A DNA stretch of 20,294 bases from Nitrososphaerota archaeon (GTDB lineage Archaea; Thermoproteota; Nitrososphaeria; Nitrososphaerales; UBA183). The stretch is from NCBI GenBank assembly GCA_027886925.1, contig JAPCJN010000027.1, positions 1-20,294 on the forward strand, read 5' to 3'. A model generated the notes under the pieces. That model saw only the letters and a list, made by a program, of their open reading frames with translations, searched no databases and was not told the DNA's origin. Positions 7,601-15,764 of this stretch are shown here, in pieces. A program made the translations under genes and the position numbers. Positions within the stretch are counted from its first letter, which is position 1; the number at the start of each line of letters is the position of its first letter.

Positions 7601-8113
7601 ATGGGGACTCTCTCGAGCATCAAGGGCGCCTGGATCGCGACCTGGTCCGGCATACGGCACGCGTTCAAGCCGAGGATGACTCTCCGCTACCCAGACCAGA
7701 AGCTAGACCTCCAAGGCCCCGGGTACCATTTCGACCCCAGGAACGGCGTCGGTCTCCCCGGATTCAAGGGGAGGCACGTGCTGCGCGAAGACAAGTGCAC
7801 GGGATGCCAGCTATGCGCGATCGCCTGCGACGGCGTCGCCGTGGCCATCGAGATGCAGACCATGGTGAGGAACCGCCCGCAGAACAAGAAGAACTACTGG
7901 CCCGCGGTGGACTACGGCAGGTGCGTCTTCTGCGGGCTGTGCGTGGACGCATGTCCGTTCGACGCCCTCTCCATGACCAACGACTACGAGCTCTCGGCAT
8001 ATGACAAGGCCAGCCTGAAGTACACCCCCGACATGCTCATGATCCAACCGGCCGAGTACGGGAACGCCAAGGTCAAGTTCGACACCAAGAAGGGCGACGT
8101 CACCCATGGTTGA
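7601..8113 (+). CDS. nuoI: Complex I ferredoxin-like subunit NuoI (two 4Fe-4S clusters)
   Basis: 170 residues from ATG 7601, two bases after the nuoH stop; longer versions of this frame run through nuoH and are not credible. Two cluster motifs are visible: CTGCQLCAIAC and CVFCGLCVDACP, each C-x2-C-x2-C-x3-C. Only the second has the usual proline after the last cysteine. NuoI carries clusters N6a and N6b, which pass electrons from the peripheral arm towards N2 in NuoB and the quinone. A C-terminal tail of about 45 residues follows the second motif. The stop overlaps the nuoJ start (ATG 8106), so the two are likely translationally coupled. Confidence 0.95.
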   Translation: MGTLSSIKGAWIATWSGIRHAFKPRMTLRYPDQKLDLQGPGYHFDPRNGVGLPGFKGRHVLREDKCTGCQLCAIACDGVAVAIEMQTMVRNRPQNKKNYWPAVDYGRCVFCGLCVDACPFDALSMTNDYELSAYDKASLKYTPDMLMIQPAEYGNAKVKFDTKKGDVTHG

Positions 8114-8639
8114 CGCGACCGACGCGACGTTCATCGCGCTCTCGGTGGTCACGGTCGGCGGAGCGATCGCCGCGCTCGAGGCAAGGGAGGTGATTTACGG
8201 GGCCATCGGGCTCGCCGGGAGCTTCTTCGGCGTCGCGTCCCTGTTCTTCCTTCTCGACGCCGAGTTCGTGGCCGTCTTCCAGATCACGGTTTATGTGGGA
8301 GCCGTCGCCGTCCTCGTCCTTTTCACCGTCATGTTGGTGAGGGAAGGCCGGGGCGTCGGCAACTACACAGGACCCGCCGGGATCATCGCGTCGATGGTGA
8401 CGGTGCTGGCCCTGTTCGTCTCGCTCGCGTCGACCTTCTACGGGGGAGGCTTTTCGAGCTCGACCGAGCAGGGGGCCGCCCCGAGCTTCGTCGACATCGG
8501 GAAGCTCCTCAGCGGGCAGTTCGCCCCCGTTCTGGAGATACTCGCGCTCGTCCTCGCAGCGTCGGTGTTGGGGGCGCTGACTCTAGCGAAGGTGGAGCCG
8601 ACCGGGGATTCCCCCAGCAATGCAAGGGAGGAGCCTTAA
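8106..8639 (+). CDS. nuoJ: Complex I membrane subunit NuoJ (ND6-like)
   Basis: 177 residues with about five membrane helices, starting at ATG 8106 inside the end of nuoI. The ND6-type block AVFQITVYVGAVAVLVLFTVM (about 57-77) corresponds to the third helix with its pi-bulge. That helix links quinone chemistry to the central hydrophilic axis. A 20-residue polar loop (GGGFSSSTEQ and following) separates the last two helices. The length is ordinary for the family. nuoK begins six bases after its stop. Confidence 0.9.
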   Translation: MVDATDATFIALSVVTVGGAIAALEAREVIYGAIGLAGSFFGVASLFFLLDAEFVAVFQITVYVGAVAVLVLFTVMLVREGRGVGNYTGPAGIIASMVTVLALFVSLASTFYGGGFSSSTEQGAAPSFVDIGKLLSGQFAPVLEILALVLAASVLGALTLAKVEPTGDSPSNAREEP

Positions 8640-8645
8640 CGAGCA

Positions 8646-8954
8646 ATGGCGATAGCGCTCTCGGACTACCTCGTCGTCTCCGCGGTCCTCTTCGCCGTCG
8701 GGGTCTACGGCCTCGTAACAAAGAGAAACGCCATGAGGCTCGTCTTCTCGGTCGAGATACTCGTCAACGCGGCGACCATAAACTTCATCGCGTTCAACCG
8801 GTTCCTCTGGCCGGACGCGCTGGGACAGATGGCGGCGCTCTTCTCGATCGCGATAGCGGCGGGCGAAGCCGCCGTGATCCTTGCGATAATCGTCGTCGCC
8901 TACAGGATCCACGACAGCGTCGACGCGAGCGAACTGAAGAACCTAAAGGGGTAA
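8646..8954 (+). CDS. nuoK: Complex I membrane subunit NuoK (ND4L-like)
   Basis: 102 residues and three membrane helices, the normal size. The two conserved membrane glutamates of the E-channel are visible in VEILVNAATINF (helix 2) and IAAGEAAVILAIIV (helix 3). NuoK relays conformational or proton coupling from NuoJ/NuoH to the antiporter-like subunits. A 103-base gap, unusually wide for this operon, separates it from the first nuoM-type gene. Confidence 0.95.
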   Translation: MAIALSDYLVVSAVLFAVGVYGLVTKRNAMRLVFSVEILVNAATINFIAFNRFLWPDALGQMAALFSIAIAAGEAAVILAIIVVAYRIHDSVDASELKNLKG

Positions 8955-8962
8955 GCAGCGGT

Positions 8963-9064
8963 ATGCCAGAGACTCGAGTCCCGGGGCAGTTAGTGCGCGC
9001 GCTACAGCTCCACGACGACGATGACCGCTCGGCTCTGCGTGAAAGGGAGGGGATGACGTGCTGA
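8963..9064 (+). CDS. Possible small ORF between nuoK and nuoM1
   Basis: ATG 8963 opens a 33-codon frame, beginning MPETRVPGQLVRAL, that nearly fills the nuoK-nuoM1 gap and ends at TGA 9062-9064. Its end overlaps the nuoM1 GTG (9058) by seven bases, an arrangement seen in translational coupling. The peptide is hydrophilic with an acidic run (DDDD) and a Glu/Arg-rich end. I recognise no family, and codon quality is mediocre. It may simply be an untranslated spacer carrying the strong nuoM1 ribosome site, or a decayed remnant. Confidence 0.25.
   Translation: MPETRVPGQLVRALQLHDDDDRSALREREGMTC
9044..9060 (+). promoter_or_regulatory. Strong ribosome-binding site deciding the nuoM1 start
   Basis: AGGGAGGGGATGAC directly precedes GTG 9058. 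The GGAGG core matches the anti-Shine-Dalgarno end of 16S rRNA with good spacing. An in-frame stop at 9040-9042 excludes any earlier start. Confidence 0.65.
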
Positions 9065-10581
9065 CCGCGATACCTTTCGTCCTGCTGCAGGTCGTTATCG
9101 TCCCTCTCCTCGCCTCGCTGGTCACCTTCGCGGCGGCCGGGAGGCTGGGACGCCACGTCGGATGGATAGCGTTTGGCTCCTTCCTCTACGTCGCCCTCCT
9201 CCTGCTCACGGTCGGGGCGGGCCTCTACGACGGTGGACAGGGGGTCACTGAGACCTACACTTGGGCCCAGAGCGCAGGCCTGAGCTTCGGCTTCCTCGCA
9301 GACGACCTGAGCCTGCCCGTCGTCCTGGTGATCGCCATCGTCTGCGCCGCCGTCGCGGTCTATTCGATCCCCTACATGGAGCACAGGTTCGAGGCGCTCT
9401 ACGGGGGAGAGAGGAAGCAACAATACGGCGTCTACTACCTGAACTTCCAGCTTCTCGCCACGGGCGTCCTCGGAGTCGCCCTCTCGACGAACCTCATCGA
9501 GCTCTACCTTTTCACAGAGCTGATGCTGATCCCTTCCTTCTTCATCCTGAGCCTCTTCGGCTATTTCGACAGGGCAAGGATCGCCATAACGTACTTCATC
9601 TGGAACCAGCTTGGGGCGTTCGTCTTCCTCGTGGGGATACTCTTGGCATACGTCTCGACCGGGAGCTTCTCCATCTCCGCCCTATCGTCCCTGACAACCG
9701 GCGGCTCGTCGCTTCCATACTGGGTCTTCTTCCTGATAATGGCTGGCTGGTTCGTCAAGATGGGGGTCGTCGGACTCCACACCTGGCTCCCCTACTCGGA
9801 AGCCGAACCGCCTTCGTCGTTCGCGCCCGTGATGGCGACGGTCGTCGGGGTCGGCAACTACGTCTTCGCCCGGCTGCTGGTTCAGTACATGCCGACGATC
9901 TTCCAGGCTTTCAGCGTCCCCATCATGATCGTCGCTCTGCTGACGATGATATTCGGAGGCGCGATCACCCTCGTCCAGGACGACATCAAGTACCTGTTCG
10001 CCTGGTCGACGATGAGCCAGAACGCCTATTCGCTGCTGGGGATCGGGAGCCTGACCGTCCTCGGCGTCTCAGGCGGCGTCTTCTACTTCCTCAGCCACAT
10101 CATCGGGAAGTGCATCCTCTTCTCCATCGCTGGAATAATCCTGGTGCGGACCGGAACGCGAGACATGAGGCAGATGGGCGGGCTCGCCAGCAAGATGCCG
10201 CTGACAGCGAGCCTGTGCCTCATCGGGGCGCTCATCTTGTCGGCAGTCCCTCCGCTCAGCGGCTTCCAGGCCGAGTGGGTGATGTTCGTCGGGATATTCT
10301 ACCAGGGGGCATACGGCATGAACCTCAACCTCGTCATCGCACTGCTGGGGATGATCGCCACTCTCCTTACCGGCGCCTACACGTTCTGGCCGGTCAAGAG
10401 GATATTCTTCGGGACACTCCCTTCCCACCTCGAGTCCGTCACGGAGGCTCCCCTCATGATGACCCTTCCCCTCATCGCGCTCGCCGCCATCTCCATACTG
10501 ATCGGCATCTACCCCGACCTGGTCGCGAAGATGCTCATCGGCTTCGCAAACAGCCTCCCCGCTCTGAAGGGAGGGCTCTAG
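9058..10581 (+). CDS. nuoM: First NuoM-like antiporter subunit (extra pump, M1)
   Basis: 507 residues from GTG 9058, with about 14 membrane helices. This is a proton-pumping antiporter-like subunit in an unusual place, between nuoK and nuoL. Key residues are Glu154 in helix 5 (FTELMLIPSFF), Lys234 in helix 7 (FVKMGVVGLHTWLP), Lys351 in SHIIGKCILF, and Glu406 in helix 12 (LSGFQAEWVMF). The helix-12 Glu is typical of NuoM, whereas the helix-10 Lys is typical of NuoL, NuoN and MrpD. The usual helix-8 Lys of NuoM (LLKxxGYG) is absent: here the block reads MATVVGVGNYVFA. After LHTWLP the usual DAHxEAP is replaced by YSEAEPP. This copy is divergent and could also be called NuoM/MrpD-like. Its stop abuts the nuoL ATG. 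Confidence 0.88.
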   Translation: MLTAIPFVLLQVVIVPLLASLVTFAAAGRLGRHVGWIAFGSFLYVALLLLTVGAGLYDGGQGVTETYTWAQSAGLSFGFLADDLSLPVVLVIAIVCAAVAVYSIPYMEHRFEALYGGERKQQYGVYYLNFQLLATGVLGVALSTNLIELYLFTELMLIPSFFILSLFGYFDRARIAITYFIWNQLGAFVFLVGILLAYVSTGSFSISALSSLTTGGSSLPYWVFFLIMAGWFVKMGVVGLHTWLPYSEAEPPSSFAPVMATVVGVGNYVFARLLVQYMPTIFQAFSVPIMIVALLTMIFGGAITLVQDDIKYLFAWSTMSQNAYSLLGIGSLTVLGVSGGVFYFLSHIIGKCILFSIAGIILVRTGTRDMRQMGGLASKMPLTASLCLIGALILSAVPPLSGFQAEWVMFVGIFYQGAYGMNLNLVIALLGMIATLLTGAYTFWPVKRIFFGTLPSHLESVTEAPLMMTLPLIALAAISILIGIYPDLVAKMLIGFANSLPALKGGL

Positions 10582-12735
10582 ATGGCAGCGACAGCTTCGC
10601 TCCCCTCCATATACCTCTGGCTCGTCGTGATCTTCCCGTTCGCGGGCGCCCTGCTGACCCCGCTCCTCGCGAAGGCCGGGAAGAAGGTCAGGGACTACGG
10701 CGCCGTCCTGTTCTCCGGCCTCTCAGCGCTCTTCGCCGTGCTCCTGCTGATCCCGGTGCTCCAGGGAGACTCGATCTCCATCTACAACTCCGTGATCCCG
10801 ACCAGCGTCCCGTGGATCTCTGAGCTGGGGATCGACATGGGCGTCCTCTACGACCCATACACGATCATCATCGTCAACGTCATCGCGCTCGTGAGCCTGC
10901 TGATCATGGTCTACAGCCTGGACTACATGAAGGGCGAGCGCGGCCTCACGCGCTACTGGTTCTTCATGACCCTCTTCCTGGGGAACATGCAACTCATCGT
11001 CCTCTCGAACAATCTCCTGGTCCTCTACGTCGGGTGGGAGGGCGTGGGCCTTTGCAGCTACGCCCTGATAGGCTTCCACTACGACGATGACCCTGGCTCT
11101 TGGGTGGGGACGCCCGGCGAGAAAGCCCTCGGCCTCGAGCAGGCCTATTCCCCGTCACACGCCGGGATGAAGGCCTTCCTGATGACGAAGGTGGGCGACA
11201 TGGCGATGCTCATCGGGATCTTCATCGTCTTCATCTACGGGGGGACCTTCAGCTTCCAGTCGCTCGCCGCCAACAACGCGTGGGCGACCTCGCTCGCGAA
11301 CGCGGGACTGCTCGTGCCCACGGCGCTCCTGCTTTTCGGGGGCGCGATAGGCAAGTCCGCCCAGTTCCCTCTCCAGGAGTGGCTCCCCGACGCGATGGCC
11401 GGTCCCGCCCCCGTCTCCGCTTTGATCCACGCAGCGACGATGGTGAACGCGGGCGTGATCCTCGTCGCGAGGATCGCCCCGATCTTCTACTTCGCGCTCG
11501 AGGCCAACCCGGCGCTCATCCAGCCCTTCTTCCTCACCGTCGCGTGGATAGGCGCCTTCACTGCGTTCCTCGCCGCGACCCAGGGCATGGTGGGGTTCGA
11601 GCTGAAGAAGATCCTCGCCTACTCGACCGCGTCCCAGATAGGGTACATGATCATGGCCCTCGGAATCACGGGCCTCTCATCCGACTTTACGCAAGGGCTC
11701 TCCGCCGGGCTTTTCCACTTGATGAGCCAAGCCATCTTCAAGGCATGCCTGTTCATGGCCGCCGGCGTCCTCATTCATGTGACGGGCACGAAATACGTCA
11801 ACGGAATGGGCGGCCTCAGGACCAAGATGAAGCTCACGTTCGCCGTCTTCCTCATCGCGGCCGCGTCCTTGTCGGGCATACCTCCCTTCAGCGGGTTCTG
11901 GAGCAAAGACGCGGTCCTCACGACGGCCTGGGATGCGGGGCAGCTCGGCCTCTTCGCCGTCGGGGCGATAACAGCGGGGTTGACCGCCTTCTACACGTTC
12001 AGGATGTTCGGGCTCATCTTCTACGGGAAGGAGGAGGAGAAGGAGGGCGACCATCCCCCAGAGGGGCACCAGCCGCACGAGACCGGCCCCCTCGGGTGGG
12101 TCCCATACGCGATCCTCGGGGTGGCGACGGTCGTCATAGGGCTGCTCGCCCCGCTCCTCAACATCGAGGGGGCGCTCCAGGGCGCGGCGACGACCTACGT
12201 GCTGGGGCTCTTCCCCAACGCCGTCCTCCCGAGCGTCCCACCGGCGTTCTCTTTTGACGCAGTCCCTGCCGCGATAGCCCTGGCGTCGGTCTTGGCGGGG
12301 TCGGGTGCTGCCTACGTGATCTACATCGCCAGGAGGGTGGCGCCCTCCGCCATCGTGGGGGAGACGGGCTTCATGCACGGCCTCCATACCTTCCTTGTGA
12401 ACAGGTGGTATCTCAACGCGATCTATTACAAGGTCTTCGTCTACCCGCTAATCTCGTCGTCGCGTTGGCTGCTCGCCAACGTCGAGGTGAACGGGATCGA
12501 GCGGCTCAACTCCGCGACGGCGGCCCTCGGCGTCTACGTATCGAGGGCCGGGAACTGGATCGACTCCAGCGTGGTAGACGCCGTAGCCGTCGACGTCGCC
12601 ATCGACGGAGAGTCGATATCCCGCCTTCTGAGGAGGGTCCAGAACGGCGTCGTGGAGCGCTACGCCCTGATCTTCGCGATCGGCCTCGCCATGATCCTCG
12701 TGTTCTTCGTCTTTGCCGCAGGAGTCTTGGGTTAG
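10582..12735 (+). CDS. nuoL: Complex I antiporter subunit NuoL with extended lateral-helix region
   Basis: 717 residues from ATG 10582, directly after the nuoM1 stop. Key residues are Glu153 in helix 5 (YVGWEGVGLCSYALIGF), Lys258 in helix 7 (AIGKSAQFPLQEWLPDAM), Lys387 (AIFKACLF) and Lys442 (FWSKDAVL). The diagnostic HAATMV block is present. A polar loop rich in Glu and His lies near 481-500 (KEEEKEGDHPPEGH). After YYKVFVYP (615-622) come 68 residues before the last membrane helix starting VERYALIF (691). From memory, E. coli and alpha-proteobacterial NuoL have about 37-42 residues there, so this lateral-helix region is about 26-31 residues longer. NuoL sits distally and its lateral helix clamps the other pumps, so the extra length fits a fourth pump. 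Confidence 0.95.
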   Translation: MAATASLPSIYLWLVVIFPFAGALLTPLLAKAGKKVRDYGAVLFSGLSALFAVLLLIPVLQGDSISIYNSVIPTSVPWISELGIDMGVLYDPYTIIIVNVIALVSLLIMVYSLDYMKGERGLTRYWFFMTLFLGNMQLIVLSNNLLVLYVGWEGVGLCSYALIGFHYDDDPGSWVGTPGEKALGLEQAYSPSHAGMKAFLMTKVGDMAMLIGIFIVFIYGGTFSFQSLAANNAWATSLANAGLLVPTALLLFGGAIGKSAQFPLQEWLPDAMAGPAPVSALIHAATMVNAGVILVARIAPIFYFALEANPALIQPFFLTVAWIGAFTAFLAATQGMVGFELKKILAYSTASQIGYMIMALGITGLSSDFTQGLSAGLFHLMSQAIFKACLFMAAGVLIHVTGTKYVNGMGGLRTKMKLTFAVFLIAAASLSGIPPFSGFWSKDAVLTTAWDAGQLGLFAVGAITAGLTAFYTFRMFGLIFYGKEEEKEGDHPPEGHQPHETGPLGWVPYAILGVATVVIGLLAPLLNIEGALQGAATTYVLGLFPNAVLPSVPPAFSFDAVPAAIALASVLAGSGAAYVIYIARRVAPSAIVGETGFMHGLHTFLVNRWYLNAIYYKVFVYPLISSSRWLLANVEVNGIERLNSATAALGVYVSRAGNWIDSSVVDAVAVDVAIDGESISRLLRRVQNGVVERYALIFAIGLAMILVFFVFAAGVLG

Positions 12736-12738
12736 CGC

Positions 12739-14256
12739 ATGGTGAGCTTCACCCTCTCGCTGCTCATATTCCTGCCCCTCGCCGGCAGCGCCGTCACCTA
12801 CGCCGCGTCAAGCCTCGGCGGCGGGAGGAAGGTAGCTATCTACTCGGCCGTCGCGTTTTCGGTCGCGACCCTCCTGGTCTCGGGCTATGCGTTCTGGTCC
12901 GTCTACTCGAACACGCCGCCGCTCGGCCAGTACGCCCTGACGGAGAGCCACACGTGGATCGCGCTGCCGGGGTTCACCCTGCAGTTCCTGCTCGGGGTCG
13001 ATGGGCTGAGCGCCCCTCTAATCTTGGTCTCCTCGATCCTCGCCGTCCTTGCGATCGTGAGCTCAAAGGCCCTGATAGACAAGAACGAGCCGGCCTACTA
13101 TGCCCTGCTGCTCTTCGTGGAAGGGTCGATAATGGGCGCCTTCGCCTCTCTCAACCTTGTCGTCTTCTACGTCTTCTGGGAGCTGACCCTCATCCCGATC
13201 TTCTTCCTCATCGGGGTGTGGGGCGGGGACCGGAGGAAATACGCCGCGATGAAGTTCATCATCTTTACTTTCGCGGGCAGCGCGATAATGCTCCTCGGCT
13301 TCCTCGCGCTCTATCTGGGTGTCTCCCCCACGACGTTCGACATCCCTGACCTGGCCGGGAAGATCCCCGCAGGGCTCCAGTACCTTCCGCTCCTCGCCGT
13401 CTTCGTCGGGTTCGCCGTAGAGCTCCCCATCTTCCCCTTCCACAGCTGGCAGCCCGACGCCTACGAGCAAGCCCCCGCTCCCGTCAACGTGCTGTTGTCG
13501 GGCGTGCTCCCAAAGTTCGCCGGCTACGGGGTCATCCGCATCGGGATAGCACTCTTCCCTCAGGCGGCGTACCAGTACGCCTGGGCCTTCATCGCGGTCG
13601 CGATCGTCTCAATGTTCTACGGGGCGGTGGTCGCCCTTCTGCAAAACGACCTCAAGCGGATGTTCGCATACACGAGCATAAACCACATGGGGTTCGTCCT
13701 CTTCGGCGCCTTCGCCGCGGTCGCCTCGGGGAACCCGCTCGGGATCCAAGGCGCCATACTCCTGATGTTCACGCACGCGCTCTCCGTCGGCGCCCTCTTC
13801 ACGCTATCGGGGTTCATCGAGGTCCAGGCTGGGACTAGGAAGATTTCCCTCCTGGGCGGGTTGACGCAACGGATGCCTCGAACCGCGGCCCTCCTCGCGC
13901 TCGCGAGCGCCGCGGCCATCGGCATCCCTCCCTTCGCCAGCTTTCTGGCGGAGCTGCTGGTCATCTCGGCGGGAATCTCCGCTTATTCCTACACCGCGAT
14001 AACGGTCCTAGTCCCGGTGATCACGGGCGCCTACTTCCTTTGGATGCTCAAGAGGACGGTCTTCGACTCGCCGGCGGCGCAGGCGCCTGAAGGCGGAGTG
14101 CAGGCCCGTGACATCTCGAGGGCCGACGCCGGGGTGATAGTCCTCTACCTGGTGCCGTTGGTCCTCTTGACGGTCTTCTCGTTCCTGGTCCTTTCTCCCG
14201 CGGCGCCTGTGGCCCAGTGGACAGTCCACCTCGCGGCAGGAGGCGCGCACGCATGA
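12739..14256 (+). CDS. nuoM: Second NuoM antiporter subunit (M2)
   Basis: 505 residues from ATG 12739, in the standard L-M-N position. Key residues are Glu148 in helix 5 (FWELTLIPIFFLIGVWG), Lys259 in helix 8 (LLSGVLPKFAGYG) and Glu405 in helix 12 (FASFLAELLVIS). At the helix-7 position, where NuoM normally has Lys in an IKMP- or VKxP-type block before FHTW, this protein reads AVELPIFPFHSWQPDAYE, that is, Glu228. Apart from that it is the more orthodox NuoM, with HALSVGALF in helix 10. Three bases separate it from nuoL, and its stop overlaps the nuoN start as ATGA. Confidence 0.92.
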   Translation: MVSFTLSLLIFLPLAGSAVTYAASSLGGGRKVAIYSAVAFSVATLLVSGYAFWSVYSNTPPLGQYALTESHTWIALPGFTLQFLLGVDGLSAPLILVSSILAVLAIVSSKALIDKNEPAYYALLLFVEGSIMGAFASLNLVVFYVFWELTLIPIFFLIGVWGGDRRKYAAMKFIIFTFAGSAIMLLGFLALYLGVSPTTFDIPDLAGKIPAGLQYLPLLAVFVGFAVELPIFPFHSWQPDAYEQAPAPVNVLLSGVLPKFAGYGVIRIGIALFPQAAYQYAWAFIAVAIVSMFYGAVVALLQNDLKRMFAYTSINHMGFVLFGAFAAVASGNPLGIQGAILLMFTHALSVGALFTLSGFIEVQAGTRKISLLGGLTQRMPRTAALLALASAAAIGIPPFASFLAELLVISAGISAYSYTAITVLVPVITGAYFLWMLKRTVFDSPAAQAPEGGVQARDISRADAGVIVLYLVPLVLLTVFSFLVLSPAAPVAQWTVHLAAGGAHA

Positions 14257-15761
14257 CTCCTGACTACATCCTGATTGCCGTAGTAGCGCTCTCGTTCCCC
14301 GCTCTCGGGCTGCCGTTCCTGGGGCTGTCCGGCAAACGAGGGAACCTTCCCGGGTACTTGCTGGTCCTCGCCCTCCTCGTGGCCCTCGCATCCATCATCA
14401 TGAACGCGGCCTCAGGAAACCCGGGCTCTCCGTCGTTCGGCACCCTGCTGTCCTCCGACTCGCTCGGCGACCTGTTCGCAATGTTGACGTTGTTCGTCAC
14501 AATATTCGTGGCTGTTGCCTCCCTGACGCTCGTTTCTTTCCGCGGGGCCGCCACGACGAATTCCCCCTTCTACTATTCGCTACTCTCGTTCGCCGCGCTC
14601 GGGATGCTGCTGGTCTCGTACTCGGCAGACCTCCTCATGCTCTTCGTAGCGTGGGAACTCATGAGCATCCCGACCTATGCTCTAGCCGGGTTCCAGAAGG
14701 GCAGGGAAGAGTCGAACGAGGCCGCGGTGAAATACGCGGTCATCGGCGCGCTCTCGTCGGCGATCATACTCTATGCGATAAGCCTGACCTACGGACTCAC
14801 GGGGACCACCGAAATAGCCATCGCTGCAAAGTCCCTGGGTGCGCAGCTGTTCAACCCGGCCGCAGGCTTGGCCGTCCTCCTCTTCGTCGTCGGGTTCGGC
14901 TTCAAGATGTCTGTGGTCCCGTTCCACATGTGGGCGCCAGACGCCTACGAGGGTGCCCCGACCCCCATCGCGACGCTGTTCGCCGCCGGGACGAAGAAGG
15001 TAGGCTTCGTCGCCGCCATCAGGGTCGTCCTCGCCATCTCCACCGTCTACGCGATAACGCCTCAGGGTAGCCTCTTCACCATCCCCAACGTCCTTGCTGC
15101 GCTGGCGGTGTCGACGATGACGCTCGGCAACCTCGCCGCACTGACCCAGAAGAGCATCACTCGCCTGCTCGCCTATTCGAGCATAGCGCAGGTGGGCTAC
15201 ATCCTCATAGGCTTCGTGATCTACTCTTACGCACAGGGGAACTCGGCCTTCGCGCAGGAGGGAGTGCTCGGGATGACCGGAGCGCTCTTCCACATAGTCA
15301 ACCATTCGGTGATGAAGGGCGCCGCCTTTTTGGGCGCGGGCCTCATCATCCTGAAGCTGGGCACCGGAGACATCGCGGCTCTCAACGGTTTGGGGCGGCG
15401 CATGCCCGTCACGGCGTTCACGATGACGATCTCGTTCCTCGCGCTCGCTGGGATCCCGCCTCTGAGTGGCTTTTGGAGCAAGCTCCTCCTCTTCACTTCG
15501 GTCCTCAACGGGCCTTACGCTTGGCTAGCGGTGGCGGGCGTCGTGAACAGCGCCGTGAGCATGGGGTACTACGGCTGGATGGTGAAGCGCATGTACATGG
15601 ACGACCCCCCCGCCGCAGGCGATACGGCTCGCGTCATTGAGCCGACCTCGTTCGTCGTCGTCCTCGGGGTGCTGGTCGCGTTGATCGTGGCCTTCGGGGT
15701 CTTCCCTGGGCCTGTGATCTCGTTCGCCCAGAACTCGGTGCCTGCGCTGGCTGGGCCTTAG
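14253..15761 (+). CDS. nuoN: Complex I antiporter subunit NuoN (ND2-like)
   Basis: 502 residues from ATG 14253; the ATGA overlap with nuoM2 favours this over an upstream GTG at 14217. Key residues are Glu135 in helix 5 (FVAWELMSIPTYALAGF), Lys218 in helix 7 (GFKMSVVPFHMWAPDAYEG), the paired lysines of AAGTKKVGF in helix 8, Lys in NHSVMKGAAF, and Lys in SGFWSKLLLF (helix 12). NuoN is the antiporter-like subunit closest to the NuoK/J/A block. It is the last gene of the operon, and its stop is three bases from the convergent polyprenyl synthase stop. No separate terminator is visible in that gap. Confidence 0.95.
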   Translation: MTPDYILIAVVALSFPALGLPFLGLSGKRGNLPGYLLVLALLVALASIIMNAASGNPGSPSFGTLLSSDSLGDLFAMLTLFVTIFVAVASLTLVSFRGAATTNSPFYYSLLSFAALGMLLVSYSADLLMLFVAWELMSIPTYALAGFQKGREESNEAAVKYAVIGALSSAIILYAISLTYGLTGTTEIAIAAKSLGAQLFNPAAGLAVLLFVVGFGFKMSVVPFHMWAPDAYEGAPTPIATLFAAGTKKVGFVAAIRVVLAISTVYAITPQGSLFTIPNVLAALAVSTMTLGNLAALTQKSITRLLAYSSIAQVGYILIGFVIYSYAQGNSAFAQEGVLGMTGALFHIVNHSVMKGAAFLGAGLIILKLGTGDIAALNGLGRRMPVTAFTMTISFLALAGIPPLSGFWSKLLLFTSVLNGPYAWLAVAGVVNSAVSMGYYGWMVKRMYMDDPPAAGDTARVIEPTSFVVVLGVLVALIVAFGVFPGPVISFAQNSVPALAGP

Positions 15762-15764
15762 CCC

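Noticed and set aside
9261..10823. A 520-codon plus-strand frame overlapping nuoM1 and nuoL
   Set aside because: It is out of phase with two well-recognised membrane proteins, is extremely Arg/Pro/His-rich, and is explained by high third-position GC. The similar frames at 11100-12257 and 12405-13349 are rejected for the same reason.
12028..12084. Glu/His-rich stretch of nuoL as a metal-binding domain or insertion
   Set aside because: It sits in a loop between membrane helices where NuoL proteins vary freely. A few His and Glu residues are not enough to claim metal binding.
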